Counted from the first letter of the stretch, positions 55,143-62,954 are shown. The stretch is 64,000 bases of DNA from Vaginella massiliensis (GCF_900089075.1 NZ_LT593747.1:447238-511237); one strand, 5' to 3'. A program made the numbers and translations. Notes: generated by a model not told the origin, from the sequence alone.

Positions 55143-56672
55143 ATGAACTATAGAATTAAAGAATATAACCAATCCCAAAACTGGTTATTTCCACCTTCGA
55201 TAGAAGAATTAATTCCGACTAATCATCCAGTAAGAATCGTAAACAACGTAGTTGAGAAGATAGACTTAAAACCTCTTTTAGAAACTTACAGTCGGGAAGG
55301 TCATCCTAGTTATCATCCTAAAATGATGCTCAAAGTGATGGTTTACGCTTATATGGACAATATTTATTCCAGTAGAAAGATCGAAAAAGCCCTCAATGAG
55401 AACATAAACTTTATGTGGCTTTCTGGTAGAGAAAGCATCGACCATAATACGATAGCCCGATTTCGAAGCAATAAGTTAAAAGCTGTATTCAAAGACATTT
55501 TCAAACAAGTGGTATTGCTTTTGGCAGAAGAAAAATTAGTGAGTCTCAAACGAGTTTATACAGACGGCACCAAAATAGAATCGGTAGCTGGAAGATACAC
55601 CTTTGTCTGGGGAAATTCCATCAAGACCAATCGGGAGAAAATGATCAAACAATTAGAGGATATGTGGCAATACGCGCAGTGCGTTGCTGATGAAGAAGAC
55701 CAAGATCCCGAGCCACCGGAGTTCAAAAAACTTGATCCTGAAAAAGTCCAACAAGCCGCAGATAAAATCAACCGAATCCTAAAAGAAAAGTCTGACGATC
55801 CAAAGAAAAAAGCCAAATCCCGTTACATCCAAAAGAATTTTGCGCCAAACTTAAAGAAATACCAAGAACAAGAAAAGTTACTACAAGAACGCAACTCCTA
55901 CAGCAAAACCGATCCCGATGCGACCTTTATGCGCATGAAGGACGACCACATGCAGAACGGACAATTAAAACCCGGCTACAATGCACAAATCAGCACCGAA
56001 AACCAAATCATCGTCAACTATACCTTACATCAAGACACCAACGACATTCATACTTTAAAACCTCATTTAGAAAACCATAAAAAACTCTACAATGAGCTTC
56101 CCGAAGAACTCACCGCAGATGCAGGATACGGAAGTGAAGAAAATTACGAACTTTTGGAGGACAAAGCAATCAAAGCCTTTGTAAAGTTCAACACCTTTGA
56201 CCAAGAACAAGGCAAATCAAAGAAAAGAAAAAATCCCAAACCCTTTGAACGAGACTCACTCTATTATAATGAAGCGCAAGATTTTTATGTATGCCCGATG
56301 GGACAACGTATGGAAAAGCGCGGTGAGCGAAAAGTCCAAACAAAGTCAGGATATAAGCAAACCTATAGTTGTTATAGCGCTAAAAACTGCAATGGATGTC
56401 CGCTCAGAAGCCAGTGCTTCAAGGGGAAAAACAACAGGACAGTAGAAAGGAACCATAAATTAGAATACCACAAACAAAAAGCAAGAGAACTTCTCACATC
56501 CGATATCGGAGAAATAAGAAGAAAACAAAGAACTGCTGATGTCGAACCTACATTTGCCCAACTCAAACACAACCGAAACTTCAAAAGATTTACCCTAAAA
56601 GGAATTGAAAAAGTGGAATTAGAGTTCGGATTGCATGCTTTAGCTCATAATCTGAAAAAGATGAGTGCGTAA
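55143..56672 (+). CDS. IS1182-family transposase
   Basis: This 509-residue DDE transposase begins MNYRIKEYNQSQNWLFPPSI. The N-terminal DUF772-like domain shows HPVRIVNNVVEKID, YHPKMMLKVMVYAYMDNIYS and SIDHNTIARFRSNKL. The catalytic Asp is in RVYTDGTKIESVAGRYTFVW, with a second Asp in LTADAGYGSEENYELL. The C-terminal DDE_Tnp_1 domain has a four-Cys cluster (CYSAKNCNGCPLRSQC) and ends FGLHALAHNLKKMSA. It looks intact. The start is ATG 55143; an extension to 55095 lacks family sequence. Confidence 0.95.
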   Translation: MNYRIKEYNQSQNWLFPPSIEELIPTNHPVRIVNNVVEKIDLKPLLETYSREGHPSYHPKMMLKVMVYAYMDNIYSSRKIEKALNENINFMWLSGRESIDHNTIARFRSNKLKAVFKDIFKQVVLLLAEEKLVSLKRVYTDGTKIESVAGRYTFVWGNSIKTNREKMIKQLEDMWQYAQCVADEEDQDPEPPEFKKLDPEKVQQAADKINRILKEKSDDPKKKAKSRYIQKNFAPNLKKYQEQEKLLQERNSYSKTDPDATFMRMKDDHMQNGQLKPGYNAQISTENQIIVNYTLHQDTNDIHTLKPHLENHKKLYNELPEELTADAGYGSEENYELLEDKAIKAFVKFNTFDQEQGKSKKRKNPKPFERDSLYYNEAQDFYVCPMGQRMEKRGERKVQTKSGYKQTYSCYSAKNCNGCPLRSQCFKGKNNRTVERNHKLEYHKQKARELLTSDIGEIRRKQRTADVEPTFAQLKHNRNFKRFTLKGIEKVELEFGLHALAHNLKKMSA

Positions 56673-56706
56673 ACAAGAATAATAACTCATCTTTTTCTAA
56701 ATTATT

Positions 56707-56737
56707 AAATTGAGTTGGTTTTTGACCTCAATTTTTT
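56707..56737 (+). terminator. Transposase terminator
   Basis: AAATTGAG / CTCAATTT with a 12-base loop and T-tract follows the transposase stop by 34 bases. Confidence 0.65.
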
Positions 56738-56743
56738 AATCAT

Positions 56744-56778
56744 AAAAAAACCGTCCCGATTTTATAAACGAGACGGCT
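56744..56778 (-). terminator. Terminator of the PH-domain gene
   Basis: On the reverse strand AGCCGTCTCG / CGGGACGGTT with a 10-base loop and seven T. It shares GAAGCCGTCTC with the terminator at 55041, in inverted orientation. Confidence 0.75.
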
Positions 56779-56787
56779 TCTTTTTGT

Positions 56788-57168
56788 TTACTTCAAAGTG
56801 CGTTGAGCAAGAACCCTTTGTACTTCGTACACGTTCACACTTTTGTTGAATTTTTTACTGACGCTTGGCTTATCTTCACTCGATATCCAAATTTTCAATT
56901 CTGCATCCAAATCAAAGTTACCAGCAGTTTCTATTGAGAATCTCGAAATACTGCTGTATGGTAAGGATAGATATTCAATTTTCTGCCCCGTCAAACCTTG
57001 TTTATCAATTAAGATTAATCTTTTGCTGGTAAACATAAATACATCTCTGAACAAAGAAAAACCAATATCGATGGTTTCGCCTTCAATTAAAATTGCTTGA
57101 TAATCGCTGTAGAGTTTTTCTGGTGTTACAGTACCTGCGTTGCCTAATAGTTTGTCAAATAATCCCAT
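56788..57168 (-). CDS. Bacterial PH-domain protein
   Basis: This 126-residue single-domain protein of the bPH/PF08000 type has an N-terminal GLFDKLLGNAGTVTP, strands ILIEGETIDIGFSLFRDVFM, FTSKRLILIDKQG, then LPYSSISRFSIETAGNFDLD and LKIWISSED. The C-terminal helix is VNVYEVQRVLAQ. The fold is clear; the function is unknown, perhaps scaffolding or stress-related. It diverges from the small gene at 57263. Confidence 0.88.
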   Translation of the reverse strand: MGLFDKLLGNAGTVTPEKLYSDYQAILIEGETIDIGFSLFRDVFMFTSKRLILIDKQGLTGQKIEYLSLPYSSISRFSIETAGNFDLDAELKIWISSEDKPSVSKKFNKSVNVYEVQRVLAQRTLK

Positions 57169-57225
57169 AAGTTAAATTTTAATAGGCTGAAATATACTAT
57201 ATTAATTCTGATTGGATTGTAATTT

Positions 57226-57256
57226 TTGCAAAAAGTAGAAAAAAAAGGTACTTTTG
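57226..57256 (+). promoter_or_regulatory. Promoter of the 60-residue gene, abutting its start
   Basis: TTG (57226-57228), N20 and TACTTTTG (57249-57256), then six bases to ATG 57263. Confidence 0.65.
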
Positions 57257-57262
57257 CTTTCA

Positions 57263-57442
57263 ATGAGCCGAAAAGCAAGATTAAATATTCGCAATCAACA
57301 AATTCGAGAAGACTTTGATCGCTTGGTGGATAAGAATCCGCAATGGCGAGTGGATGCTTGCGTGAGCGAACTGGCAAAGAAATGGTTTTTGTCCGAGCGA
57401 ACAATAGAAGCTATATTGCGAGGTGAGGGTTGTTATTCATAA
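57263..57442 (+). CDS. Small HTH-like protein
   Basis: This 59-residue basic protein (MSRKARLNIRNQQIREDFDR...) ends with a helix-turn-helix-like ACVSELAKKWFLSERTIEAI followed by LRGEGCYS. The LAKKW-LSERTIEAIL spacing fits a resolvase- or regulator-type HTH. Size suggests a small DNA-binding accessory factor common in Bacteroidota accessory regions (recollection). The promoter is a few bases upstream and a terminator follows at 57451. Confidence 0.6.
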   Translation: MSRKARLNIRNQQIREDFDRLVDKNPQWRVDACVSELAKKWFLSERTIEAILRGEGCYS

Positions 57443-57450
57443 GGTTTTTG

Positions 57451-57483
57451 AAAAGCGTTTAAATCAATTTTAAACGCTTTTTT
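57451..57483 (+). terminator. Terminator of the small HTH gene
   Basis: AAAAGCGTTTA / TAAACGCTTTT with a 9-base loop and T-tract, nine bases after the stop. Confidence 0.85.
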
Positions 57484-57484
57484 A

Positions 57485-57512
57485 TTGGTATTTAAATTAT
57501 TTTGTATATTTG
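57485..57512 (+). promoter_or_regulatory. Promoter of the candidate small RNA
   Basis: TTG (57485-57487), N17 and TATATTTG (57505-57512) form a textbook flavobacterial promoter with no protein start downstream before a terminator. Confidence 0.7.
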
Positions 57513-57516
57513 TAGA

Positions 57517-57583
57517 GGATTAAGGCCAGGAATTTATTCCACCATAATCCCCAAAGTTCAGCTTTTAAAAGCTGAACTTTTTT
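57517..57583 (+). ncRNA. Candidate ~67-nt small RNA
   Basis: A strong promoter is followed by about 67 non-coding bases and an intrinsic terminator. The 5' part folds as GGATTA (57517-57522) with TAATCC (57545-57550), then GG/CC and GGAA/TTCC closing a TTTA loop, with an A-A mismatch and a CCA bulge. The 3' half is the terminator AAAGTTCAGCTTTT / AAAAGCTGAACTTT. Its last part is antisense to the 3' end of the reverse-strand nuclease-like gene, whose stop codon lies in the terminator. I recognise no known RNA family. Confidence 0.5.
57553..57583. terminator. Perfect bidirectional terminator
   Basis: AAAGTTCAGCTTTT / AAAAGCTGAACTTT is a perfect 28-base palindrome with T on the right. The reverse-strand stop codon (57567-57565) lies within it. 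Confidence 0.85.
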
Positions 57584-57987
57584 AATTCATCGTCTAATAT
57601 TATCCAGACTTCTTTTATTATAATTTCTTTTTGGTGAGATTTTAATAATTTAATTACAGAATTATATTCACTCTCAATATTTACACCGTCAAAAAGGTGT
57701 GTGTAATTTTTAGGAAATTGAAGTATAACAATTTCACAATTTTGCTTATTAGCATATTTCAGCTTGTCAACAATATTGTTTTTACCCAAAACGCCATTTT
57801 TTCCAATGACGGTTTTGATATCCATTATTTTCCCATTTATAATACCGTCAGGCGTTTTAACCCCAATTTCTTTTCTTTCAGACTCTAAAATAACCCCATG
57901 TCCTTTTCGATATAACAAGGCTGAAGCTTCTTTCTCAAAATGACCATATTTGTTATTGAAATTATGTTCTTTATGAATAGCTTTCAT
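57565..57987 (-). CDS. Orphan nuclease-toxin domain (CdiA-CT / phage-head-associated type)
   Basis: This 140-residue protein has the sequence MKAIHKEHNFNNKYGHFEKE, GHGVILESERKEIGVKTPDG, NGKIMDIKTVIGKNGVLG and CEIVILQFPKNYTH. The pattern H-NF-K-G-EK...G--V-L-SE...PDG-NGK--DIK is that of small nuclease domains at the ends of CdiA/polymorphic toxins and some SPP1-type phage head proteins, with a PD-(D/E)xK-like PDG...DIK. Upstream codons continue FFDVAFDKQSGG but meet an early stop after a run of seven A's, so the parent protein has been truncated. Activity and immunity partner unknown. Confidence 0.5.
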   Translation of the reverse strand: MKAIHKEHNFNNKYGHFEKEASALLYRKGHGVILESERKEIGVKTPDGIINGKIMDIKTVIGKNGVLGKNNIVDKLKYANKQNCEIVILQFPKNYTHLFDGVNIESEYNSVIKLLKSHQKEIIIKEVWIILDDELKKFSF

Positions 57988-58021
57988 TCCGCCAGATTGT
58001 TTATCAAACGCTACATCAAAA

Positions 58022-58461
58022 AACTTACGCTTACCTATAAAAATAATTCAAAACATTATATCAATAAAGATTCACTGATTCTGAAGCATTTAAGCGAATT
58101 GTATCCTTCCAAATAGAAGAAAAACACCAAATCAAAAAGTTTATCAGCTTGTGGTGCATGATTCTTCACAATGGAATAAACATTTGACGAAAGCAGAGGA
58201 CGAAATCAAAGGAAATTCTTTTTCGGCTACATCGACTTCCATTAATTTCGAAAATTCTACGTTCGATCAAATCGCAAAAAACCTTAGCGCACGCTATAAT
58301 CATCGTTTTGAGGCGGAACGTGATTTTTCGAACGGATTTACCATAAGTTTGCCACCAATAATTTTTCTAAATTGGAAAAAACTTTGATAAAAGATGACGG
58401 AATCGCATTAAAGGAAACTGAAAAAGAAATCGAATACCTTTTCGTCCATGTTGAAAAATAA
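58022..58461 (+). pseudogene. Multiply frameshifted gene, family unrecognised
   Basis: Three frames join into one protein. The first is KNNSKHYINKDSLILKHLSE ending LYPSK before a stop near 58113. The second is NQKVYQLVVHDSSQWNKHL, then ATSTSINFENSTFDQIAKNL and SARYNHRFEAERDFSNGF. From about 58334 a third reads FATNNFSKLEKTLIKDDGIA and KEIEYLFVHVEK to the stop at 58461. At least two frameshifts are needed. The STFDQIAKNLSARYN portion recalls C-terminal domains of Bacteroidota thioredoxin-like or FecR-type envelope proteins, without certainty. Confidence 0.45.
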
Positions 58462-58494
58462 GCCTAAACTTCTTTTCTCGCGCATGCTCAAACG

Positions 58495-58719
58495 CTAATT
58501 TATCGTAATCTCATCGGGCAACATCGCATGCGCCGAAACTTCGTAAAACATTATCGCCAAGAATTGCAGATATTCGGCGTGATTGTACTCTTCGTGCACC
58601 ATGTCGTCAACCTTCATTTCGTAATAATTTTCGAGCAAATCTTGCAACTCCAGAATAAAAGTCTGCCTAGAAATCGATTGATTTTTGAGTCTTTTGAAAA
58701 TAAATTGATCAGAATTCAA
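58495..58719 (-). CDS. Uncharacterised small protein paired with 58729
   Basis: This 74-residue acidic helical protein (MNSDQFIFKRLKNQSISRQT...MVHEEYNHAEYLQFLAIMFYE) begins 9 bases after the 283-residue protein gene on the same strand, so both are probably cotranscribed. No known family. No membrane segment. Confidence 0.6.
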   Translation of the reverse strand: MNSDQFIFKRLKNQSISRQTFILELQDLLENYYEMKVDDMVHEEYNHAEYLQFLAIMFYEVSAHAMLPDEITIN

Positions 58720-58728
58720 AAATTCTTC

Positions 58729-59580
58729 TCAAAAATCATAAATGGGCGATTTTCGAATATTCAGGGCATTGAACATCATCTGCGAAATCATCTGCCCTCT
58801 GTTTTCTTCCTCAAATTTCCATTCGCGGCGGAGGTTTACCGAATTTGGCTTCAGAAATAAATAATGATGAAATGCGTGAATATGACGAGCAATCGCTGTA
58901 TTCGTATCCATGTAGAAAAACTGCAAAATGGTCGAAAACAAATGATTGGCATTCAGACGATTTTGATCGTAAATAAAGAAAAAAGGAAACTTAAACAATG
59001 CTCTATACAATGGTGGAAAAGCATGGAGAATGGTCGAAAACAACAAACTTATTCCCTCAAAATCTTTTTGTTGTGCTATCTTATAATACGCCAATCCAGC
59101 TTTGTAACTATCTTCGTCGTCGAGCCTTGCCAAATTGAGATACCTGCCCAAAGCACGAAACATCTCGGTAATAATTTGATGATTATGCCCTACGGTAAAC
59201 TTTTTTTCTTTGAATTGCTCGACCAATTCATCTACCAAAGTATAAGTTGCTTGATGTTTCAAACGCTCTTTCAAAACGCCCGTTTTGCCTTGTATTTGTT
59301 CAAGATAAATAGAATTGATGGTGTATAAAATATCGCCCAAAGGCTGAAAATTGAGTTCAAACAAATGTTGATCGTTTTCGTTCGGAACCGCATAACTGAA
59401 CACTAATTGATTGAACGCTTCATTCAACTTTTCTTGATTCTGATGCAAACTCATCAAATCGTTTACGTTATTACTTACCATAGAAGCCGACAAGAAAAAC
59501 AAGAATCCTCTACGCAGATGGTCATCAAATTCACAACGATTCAGAACCTGATCAAAGTATATTTTAAATGGAGCGGTCAT
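58729..59580 (-). CDS. Uncharacterised helical protein
   Basis: This 283-residue protein is almost all alpha helix by appearance (FDDHLRRGFLFFLSASMVSN, LVDELVEQFKEKKFTVGHNH, MFRALGRYLNLARLDDEDSY, HIHAFHHYLFLKPNSVN). There is no signal peptide, and hydrophobic stretches are moderate (LFKFPFFFIYDQNRL). The repeating helices could form a tetratricopeptide-like array, but no TPR consensus is clear. It forms a two-gene unit with 58495. No function proposed. Confidence 0.6.
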   Translation of the reverse strand: MTAPFKIYFDQVLNRCEFDDHLRRGFLFFLSASMVSNNVNDLMSLHQNQEKLNEAFNQLVFSYAVPNENDQHLFELNFQPLGDILYTINSIYLEQIQGKTGVLKERLKHQATYTLVDELVEQFKEKKFTVGHNHQIITEMFRALGRYLNLARLDDEDSYKAGLAYYKIAQQKDFEGISLLFSTILHAFPPLYRALFKFPFFFIYDQNRLNANHLFSTILQFFYMDTNTAIARHIHAFHHYLFLKPNSVNLRREWKFEEENRGQMISQMMFNALNIRKSPIYDF

Positions 59581-59713
59581 AAATGAAAATTTGTGTAAAT
59601 GTAAAGGATTATTTGATTTTGAGGAATGGTATTGATGCTAAAATAAAAAAACTTGCTTGTCGATGGATGATGATACAAGGTTGCATCAAAAAGAAAAGAC
59701 AAAAATCCATAAA

Positions 59714-59741
59714 AAAAGCCATTCTGCTTAGAACGGCTTTT
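59714..59741 (-). terminator. Terminator of trxB
   Basis: AAAAGCC-ATTCT / AGAA-C-GGCTTTT (one mismatch), loop GCTT, with A's on the plus strand giving T's on the reverse strand. Confidence 0.8.
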
Positions 59742-59783
59742 GTATTGAGGTGAAAAAATCCTCGAAAAAAAACATTATTAATT

Positions 59784-60728
59784 TTAGAAAAATTCTGCAA
59801 TATAGCGTTCTGCGTCCAATGCTGCCATGCAACCAGATCCAGCCGCTGTAATCGCTTGTCTGTAAATGCTATCTTGTACATCGCCTGCTGCAAAAACACC
59901 CGGAAGATTAGTTGCCGACGATTTGCCTTGCGTCACGAGATAACCTGTGCTGTCCATCTCCAACTGCCCTTTGAAAAGTTCGGTATTCGGAGTGTGACCA
60001 ATTGCAATGAAGACACCGTCTACTACCAACTCGCGCTCTTCGTTGGTCACATTGTTCACCACTTTGGCTTTTTCTACCACCATATTTCCTTCCAAACCAA
60101 CAAGTTCGTGATTGTACAACACCTCGATGTTCGATGTTTGATTTACGCGATCTTGCATAGCTTTAGAAGCTCTCATCTCGTCTTTTCTTACCAACATATA
60201 CACTTTGTTGCAGAGTTTAGCCAAGTAGGTTGCTTCTTCTGCTGCAGTATCACCACCGCCAACCACGGCTACATCTTTTCCCTTATAGAAAAAACCGTCG
60301 CAAGTTGCACAAGCAGAAACTCCGCTACCGGCATATTTCTTTTCGTCTTCTAGTCCTAAGTATTTTGCCGAAGCCCCGGTAGAAATAATCACAGTTTTGG
60401 TTTGAATTTCGTTGCCACCACTCGATTTCAGCAGATGAAGTTGCCCTTTTTCTTTTGCAAATTTCACTTCGGTAATGTATTCATAATAGACTTTTGTACC
60501 AAAACGTTCGGCTTGCTTTTGCAAATCTGCCATCATTTCTGGTCCTGTAATTCCTTCGGGATAACCTGGGAAATTTTCTACATCGGTTGTCGTTGTCAAC
60601 TGCCCTCCAGGCTCCATACCAGTATATACCACGGGATTAAGGCTCGCTCTTGATGCGTAAATTGCTGCCGTATATCCAGCAGGTCCAGAACCTATAATGA
60701 CGGTGTCTAATATGTTTTGTTCACTCAT
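59784..60728 (-). CDS. trxB: Thioredoxin-disulfide reductase
   Basis: This 314-residue flavoenzyme reduces thioredoxin with NADPH. The FAD loop is IIGSGPAGYTAAIYASRA (about 11-28), the redox pair is CATCDGFFYKGKDVAVVGGG (Cys141/Cys144 region, followed by the NADPH loop GGGDTAAEEATYL), and the second FAD motif is GVFAAGDVQDSIYRQAITAA near the end. Length is typical. A TATATTTG box (reverse strand 60750-60743) lies about 14 bases before the start. Confidence 0.96.
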   Translation of the reverse strand: MSEQNILDTVIIGSGPAGYTAAIYASRASLNPVVYTGMEPGGQLTTTTDVENFPGYPEGITGPEMMADLQKQAERFGTKVYYEYITEVKFAKEKGQLHLLKSSGGNEIQTKTVIISTGASAKYLGLEDEKKYAGSGVSACATCDGFFYKGKDVAVVGGGDTAAEEATYLAKLCNKVYMLVRKDEMRASKAMQDRVNQTSNIEVLYNHELVGLEGNMVVEKAKVVNNVTNEERELVVDGVFIAIGHTPNTELFKGQLEMDSTGYLVTQGKSSATNLPGVFAAGDVQDSIYRQAITAAGSGCMAALDAERYIAEFF

Positions 60729-60793
60729 TTTTATTTTTTTTTCAAATATATTATTTCTCGTGCAGATTCGCTACGAATTACGATAATCTTCGA

Positions 60794-61804
60794 TTATGTG
60801 TGCATTATTTTTATCACTAATTCTAATAACAATTCTGAGGATAACACATTGCCCGTGCTGTTGACGCCTTTGCTTTTCAGATCATATTCTCTGATGTGCG
60901 AAACGATACGCGTTGCGGATTTTAGCGGATAATTGCGCGCTGCCAAAAAGAATTCTTCTACAAAAAAAGGATGAACACCTAATTCTTTGGCTGCATTCGC
61001 CTTGGATTTATCGGTAAGGCTGTGCAAAATGATGATGTTCTGAAATAGATTGAAAATCGATGTAATGGTCAAAACTAATGGATTATCTTTCGGATTTTTT
61101 TCAAAATATTTAATAATTCGCATTGCTTTCGATAAATCTTTTTTTACGATGGCACTTCGCAATTCGAAATTATTATAATCTTTACTGAAACCGATATTTC
61201 GTTCAATCAATTCGGGGGTTATCGTGTTTCCTTTTCCTACAATGGTAGTCAATTTGTCTATTTCATTATCCAAACGAGACAAATCGGCACCTACAAATTC
61301 TGCCAATAGAAATTTAGCCTTGGAATCGATCATAAGTTGCGCTTCTGCTACGCGTTTCTCGATCCAAGCTGGGACTTCGTTATCATAGAGTTTTTTGAAC
61401 TCGAAATAATATCTAGACGCATTGATTGCCTTATACAATTTGGTTCGTTTATCGAGCGTTTTGCCTTTATAATTGATAACCAAAACCGTAGTTGGTTGCG
61501 GATTTTCTGCATAGGCAGTCAGCTGATCGATGCTTCTAGACAGATGCTGTGCTTCTTTCACGATCACCAAAGCCCGTTCGGCTCCCATTGGGTATTGCTT
61601 GGCAAGACCAATCAGATTGCCCATATCGGTATCCTGCCCATATACTATGGTTTGGTTGAATCCCTTCTCTTGTTCGCTCAACACATGCTCTTCGAGCGAT
61701 TTGGTAACTTTGTCGATAAAAAAAGGTTCTTCACCTGCCAAAAAATAGATCGGTAAAAACTTTTTATTATTAATATCTTTGAGCAATGAATCTATCGAAC
61801 TCAT
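60794..61804 (-). CDS. holA: DNA polymerase III delta subunit
   Basis: This 336-residue clamp-loader subunit has an N-terminal FLPIYFLAGEEPFFIDKVTK (about 15-34), followed by the RALVIVKEAQHLSR segment (strand equivalent to Walker B). Middle-domain helices are FVGADLSRLDNEIDKLTTIV, and the C-terminal collar domain includes AKELGVHPFFVEEFF. It loads the sliding clamp at the replication fork. Its first 19 bases overlap the divergent gene at 61786, so promoters on each strand lie inside the other gene. Confidence 0.92.
   Translation of the reverse strand: MSSIDSLLKDINNKKFLPIYFLAGEEPFFIDKVTKSLEEHVLSEQEKGFNQTIVYGQDTDMGNLIGLAKQYPMGAERALVIVKEAQHLSRSIDQLTAYAENPQPTTVLVINYKGKTLDKRTKLYKAINASRYYFEFKKLYDNEVPAWIEKRVAEAQLMIDSKAKFLLAEFVGADLSRLDNEIDKLTTIVGKGNTITPELIERNIGFSKDYNNFELRSAIVKKDLSKAMRIIKYFEKNPKDNPLVLTITSIFNLFQNIIILHSLTDKSKANAAKELGVHPFFVEEFFLAARNYPLKSATRIVSHIREYDLKSKGVNSTGNVLSSELLLELVIKIMHT
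61774..61781 (+). promoter_or_regulatory. -7 box in front of the HsdR-N-like gene
   Basis: TATCTTTG ends four bases before ATG 61786 and lies within holA. No -33 TTG is clear. Confidence 0.35.
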
Positions 61805-62256
61805 CGTTGGAACTTGTACAATTAAATTTTCCCGAAAATTACCAAATAAGATTGAAACAAACCGAAGGGAAATGGTTTATCTTTTGTATGATCCGAAAAA
61901 AATGGTTGGTCTATACCCCCGAAGAGTGGGTAAGACAGCATGTATTACACTTTTTGACCAAAGAAAAAAAGTTTTCAACATCGAATATAAAACTAGAGCA
62001 AATTGTTGATATAAACGGGATGAAAAAGCGATCAGACATTACCATTTTCAGAAAAGATAAGCCAATGGTAATGGTCGAATGCAAGGCTCCTCATATTACT
62101 ATCACCCAAGAAACGTTTGATCAATTGGCGCGATATAATGCACAAATCGGGTCGGAATACCTCATGATCACCAATGGTTTGAATCATTATTATTGTAAAA
62201 TCAATTATGAAGAAAAACAATACGAATTCCTTCGCGATTTGCCTTGCTATACATGA
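61786..62256 (+). CDS. HsdR N-terminal-like (PD-D/ExK) protein
   Basis: This 156-residue protein resembles the stand-alone type I restriction enzyme R N-terminal domain family (HSDR_N_2). It has RLKQTEGKWFIFCMIRKKWL, TPEEWVRQHVLHFL (about 44-57), the metal site region KKRSDITIFRKDKPMVMVECKAP (Asp about 86, Glu-x-Lys about 100-102) and ITQETFDQLARYNAQI. The nuclease signature D...ExK is intact. No methylase or specificity gene is near, so it is not a restriction system by itself. It overlaps holA divergently (19 bases) and the ZIP gene convergently (10 bases). Confidence 0.85.
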   Translation: MNLSNSSLELVQLNFPENYQIRLKQTEGKWFIFCMIRKKWLVYTPEEWVRQHVLHFLTKEKKFSTSNIKLEQIVDINGMKKRSDITIFRKDKPMVMVECKAPHITITQETFDQLARYNAQIGSEYLMITNGLNHYYCKINYEEKQYEFLRDLPCYT

Positions 62257-62954
62257 TGATGCGGCAATAAAATGACGCTTGCCCACGCCAAAGCAAACCC
62301 CAAAATCATCATGGTGAATTTCTGCAAGTTGAATCTATGTCCGGCGGTAGCTTCGAACAAAATTACGGTCGAAATATGCAAAAATATCCCACAAACCAAT
62401 GCGCTTATCGGGTTGGCATATTCGCTGATCAAGGTATATTTACCCAACACAAACCCCAATGGAGCAGCGATTGCAAACAACACAATCAGCCCGTAGACCA
62501 TGGATTTTCGTTCGAGCCGTGACCTCAAAGCTTGAAAAAGAATGATGGAAACCGGAATATTGTGTACAAATATTGCCCAAAGAAAATGATGAGAACCTTC
62601 GTTCGCAACAGGAATTCCCTCTATGAATGAATGCAAAAATAATCCTATAAAAATACCTTTCGGAAAGGTTGATTGCTCCAAATGTACATGCCCATGCTCG
62701 ATTCCTTTGCTGATCGTTTCTAATATATATTGCACCAAAACCCCTGCTAAAATCCACATCCCAATCTGATGTGTCGTATGCGTCGCAATGGATTGAAGAA
62801 ATACATGAGGTAAAATCTCTAACACTGTGATTCCTAAAAAGAAAGCTCCGCTAAAAGCCAGTAACAATTTTATGTTTTGGGAAGGAATACGGATGAGATG
62901 CGAGAGGGCAACGCCCAAAAATACACTGCTGATCAATACTAGAATCTCCATCAT
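62247..62954 (-). CDS. ZIP-family metal transporter
   Basis: This 235-residue ZIP protein has about seven helices. GILEVLPH-like ITVLEILPHVFLQS (about 42-55) is followed by a His-rich loop GIEHGHVHLEQ. The TM4 metal motif is LFLHSFIEGIPVANE and the TM5 motif is AIFVHNIPVSI. A His tail (LLPHHHV) ends the protein. It imports zinc or another divalent metal into the cytosol. Its start overlaps the methyltransferase stop by 4 bases, in line with a Fur-family regulator-led operon. Confidence 0.92.
   Translation of the reverse strand: MMEILVLISSVFLGVALSHLIRIPSQNIKLLLAFSGAFFLGITVLEILPHVFLQSIATHTTHQIGMWILAGVLVQYILETISKGIEHGHVHLEQSTFPKGIFIGLFLHSFIEGIPVANEGSHHFLWAIFVHNIPVSIILFQALRSRLERKSMVYGLIVLFAIAAPLGFVLGKYTLISEYANPISALVCGIFLHISTVILFEATAGHRFNLQKFTMMILGFALAWASVILLPHHHV

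Larger units (their letters stand above)
55071..56742 (+). mobile_element. IS1182-type insertion sequence (ends approximate)
   Basis: One complete transposase gene lies between the terminator of the polyamine pair and that of the PH-domain gene. I could not fix the terminal inverted repeats or target duplication by eye, so the ends given are the limits set by the flanking terminators. Confidence 0.6.

Noticed and set aside
55041-56778. Inverted terminators as IS terminal repeats
   Set aside because: GAAGCCGTCTC occurs in both flanking terminators, but each is a proper terminator for its adjacent gene (polyamine pair, PH-domain gene). They therefore need not be IS ends.
57565-58461. Prophage remnant
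   Set aside because: One domain resembles a phage-head-associated nuclease, but no capsid, portal, terminase or integrase genes are nearby. The toxin-module explanation is simpler.
61786-62256. Type I restriction-modification system
   Set aside because: Only an HsdR-N-like stand-alone domain is present. There is no helicase part, no HsdM and no HsdS in the window.
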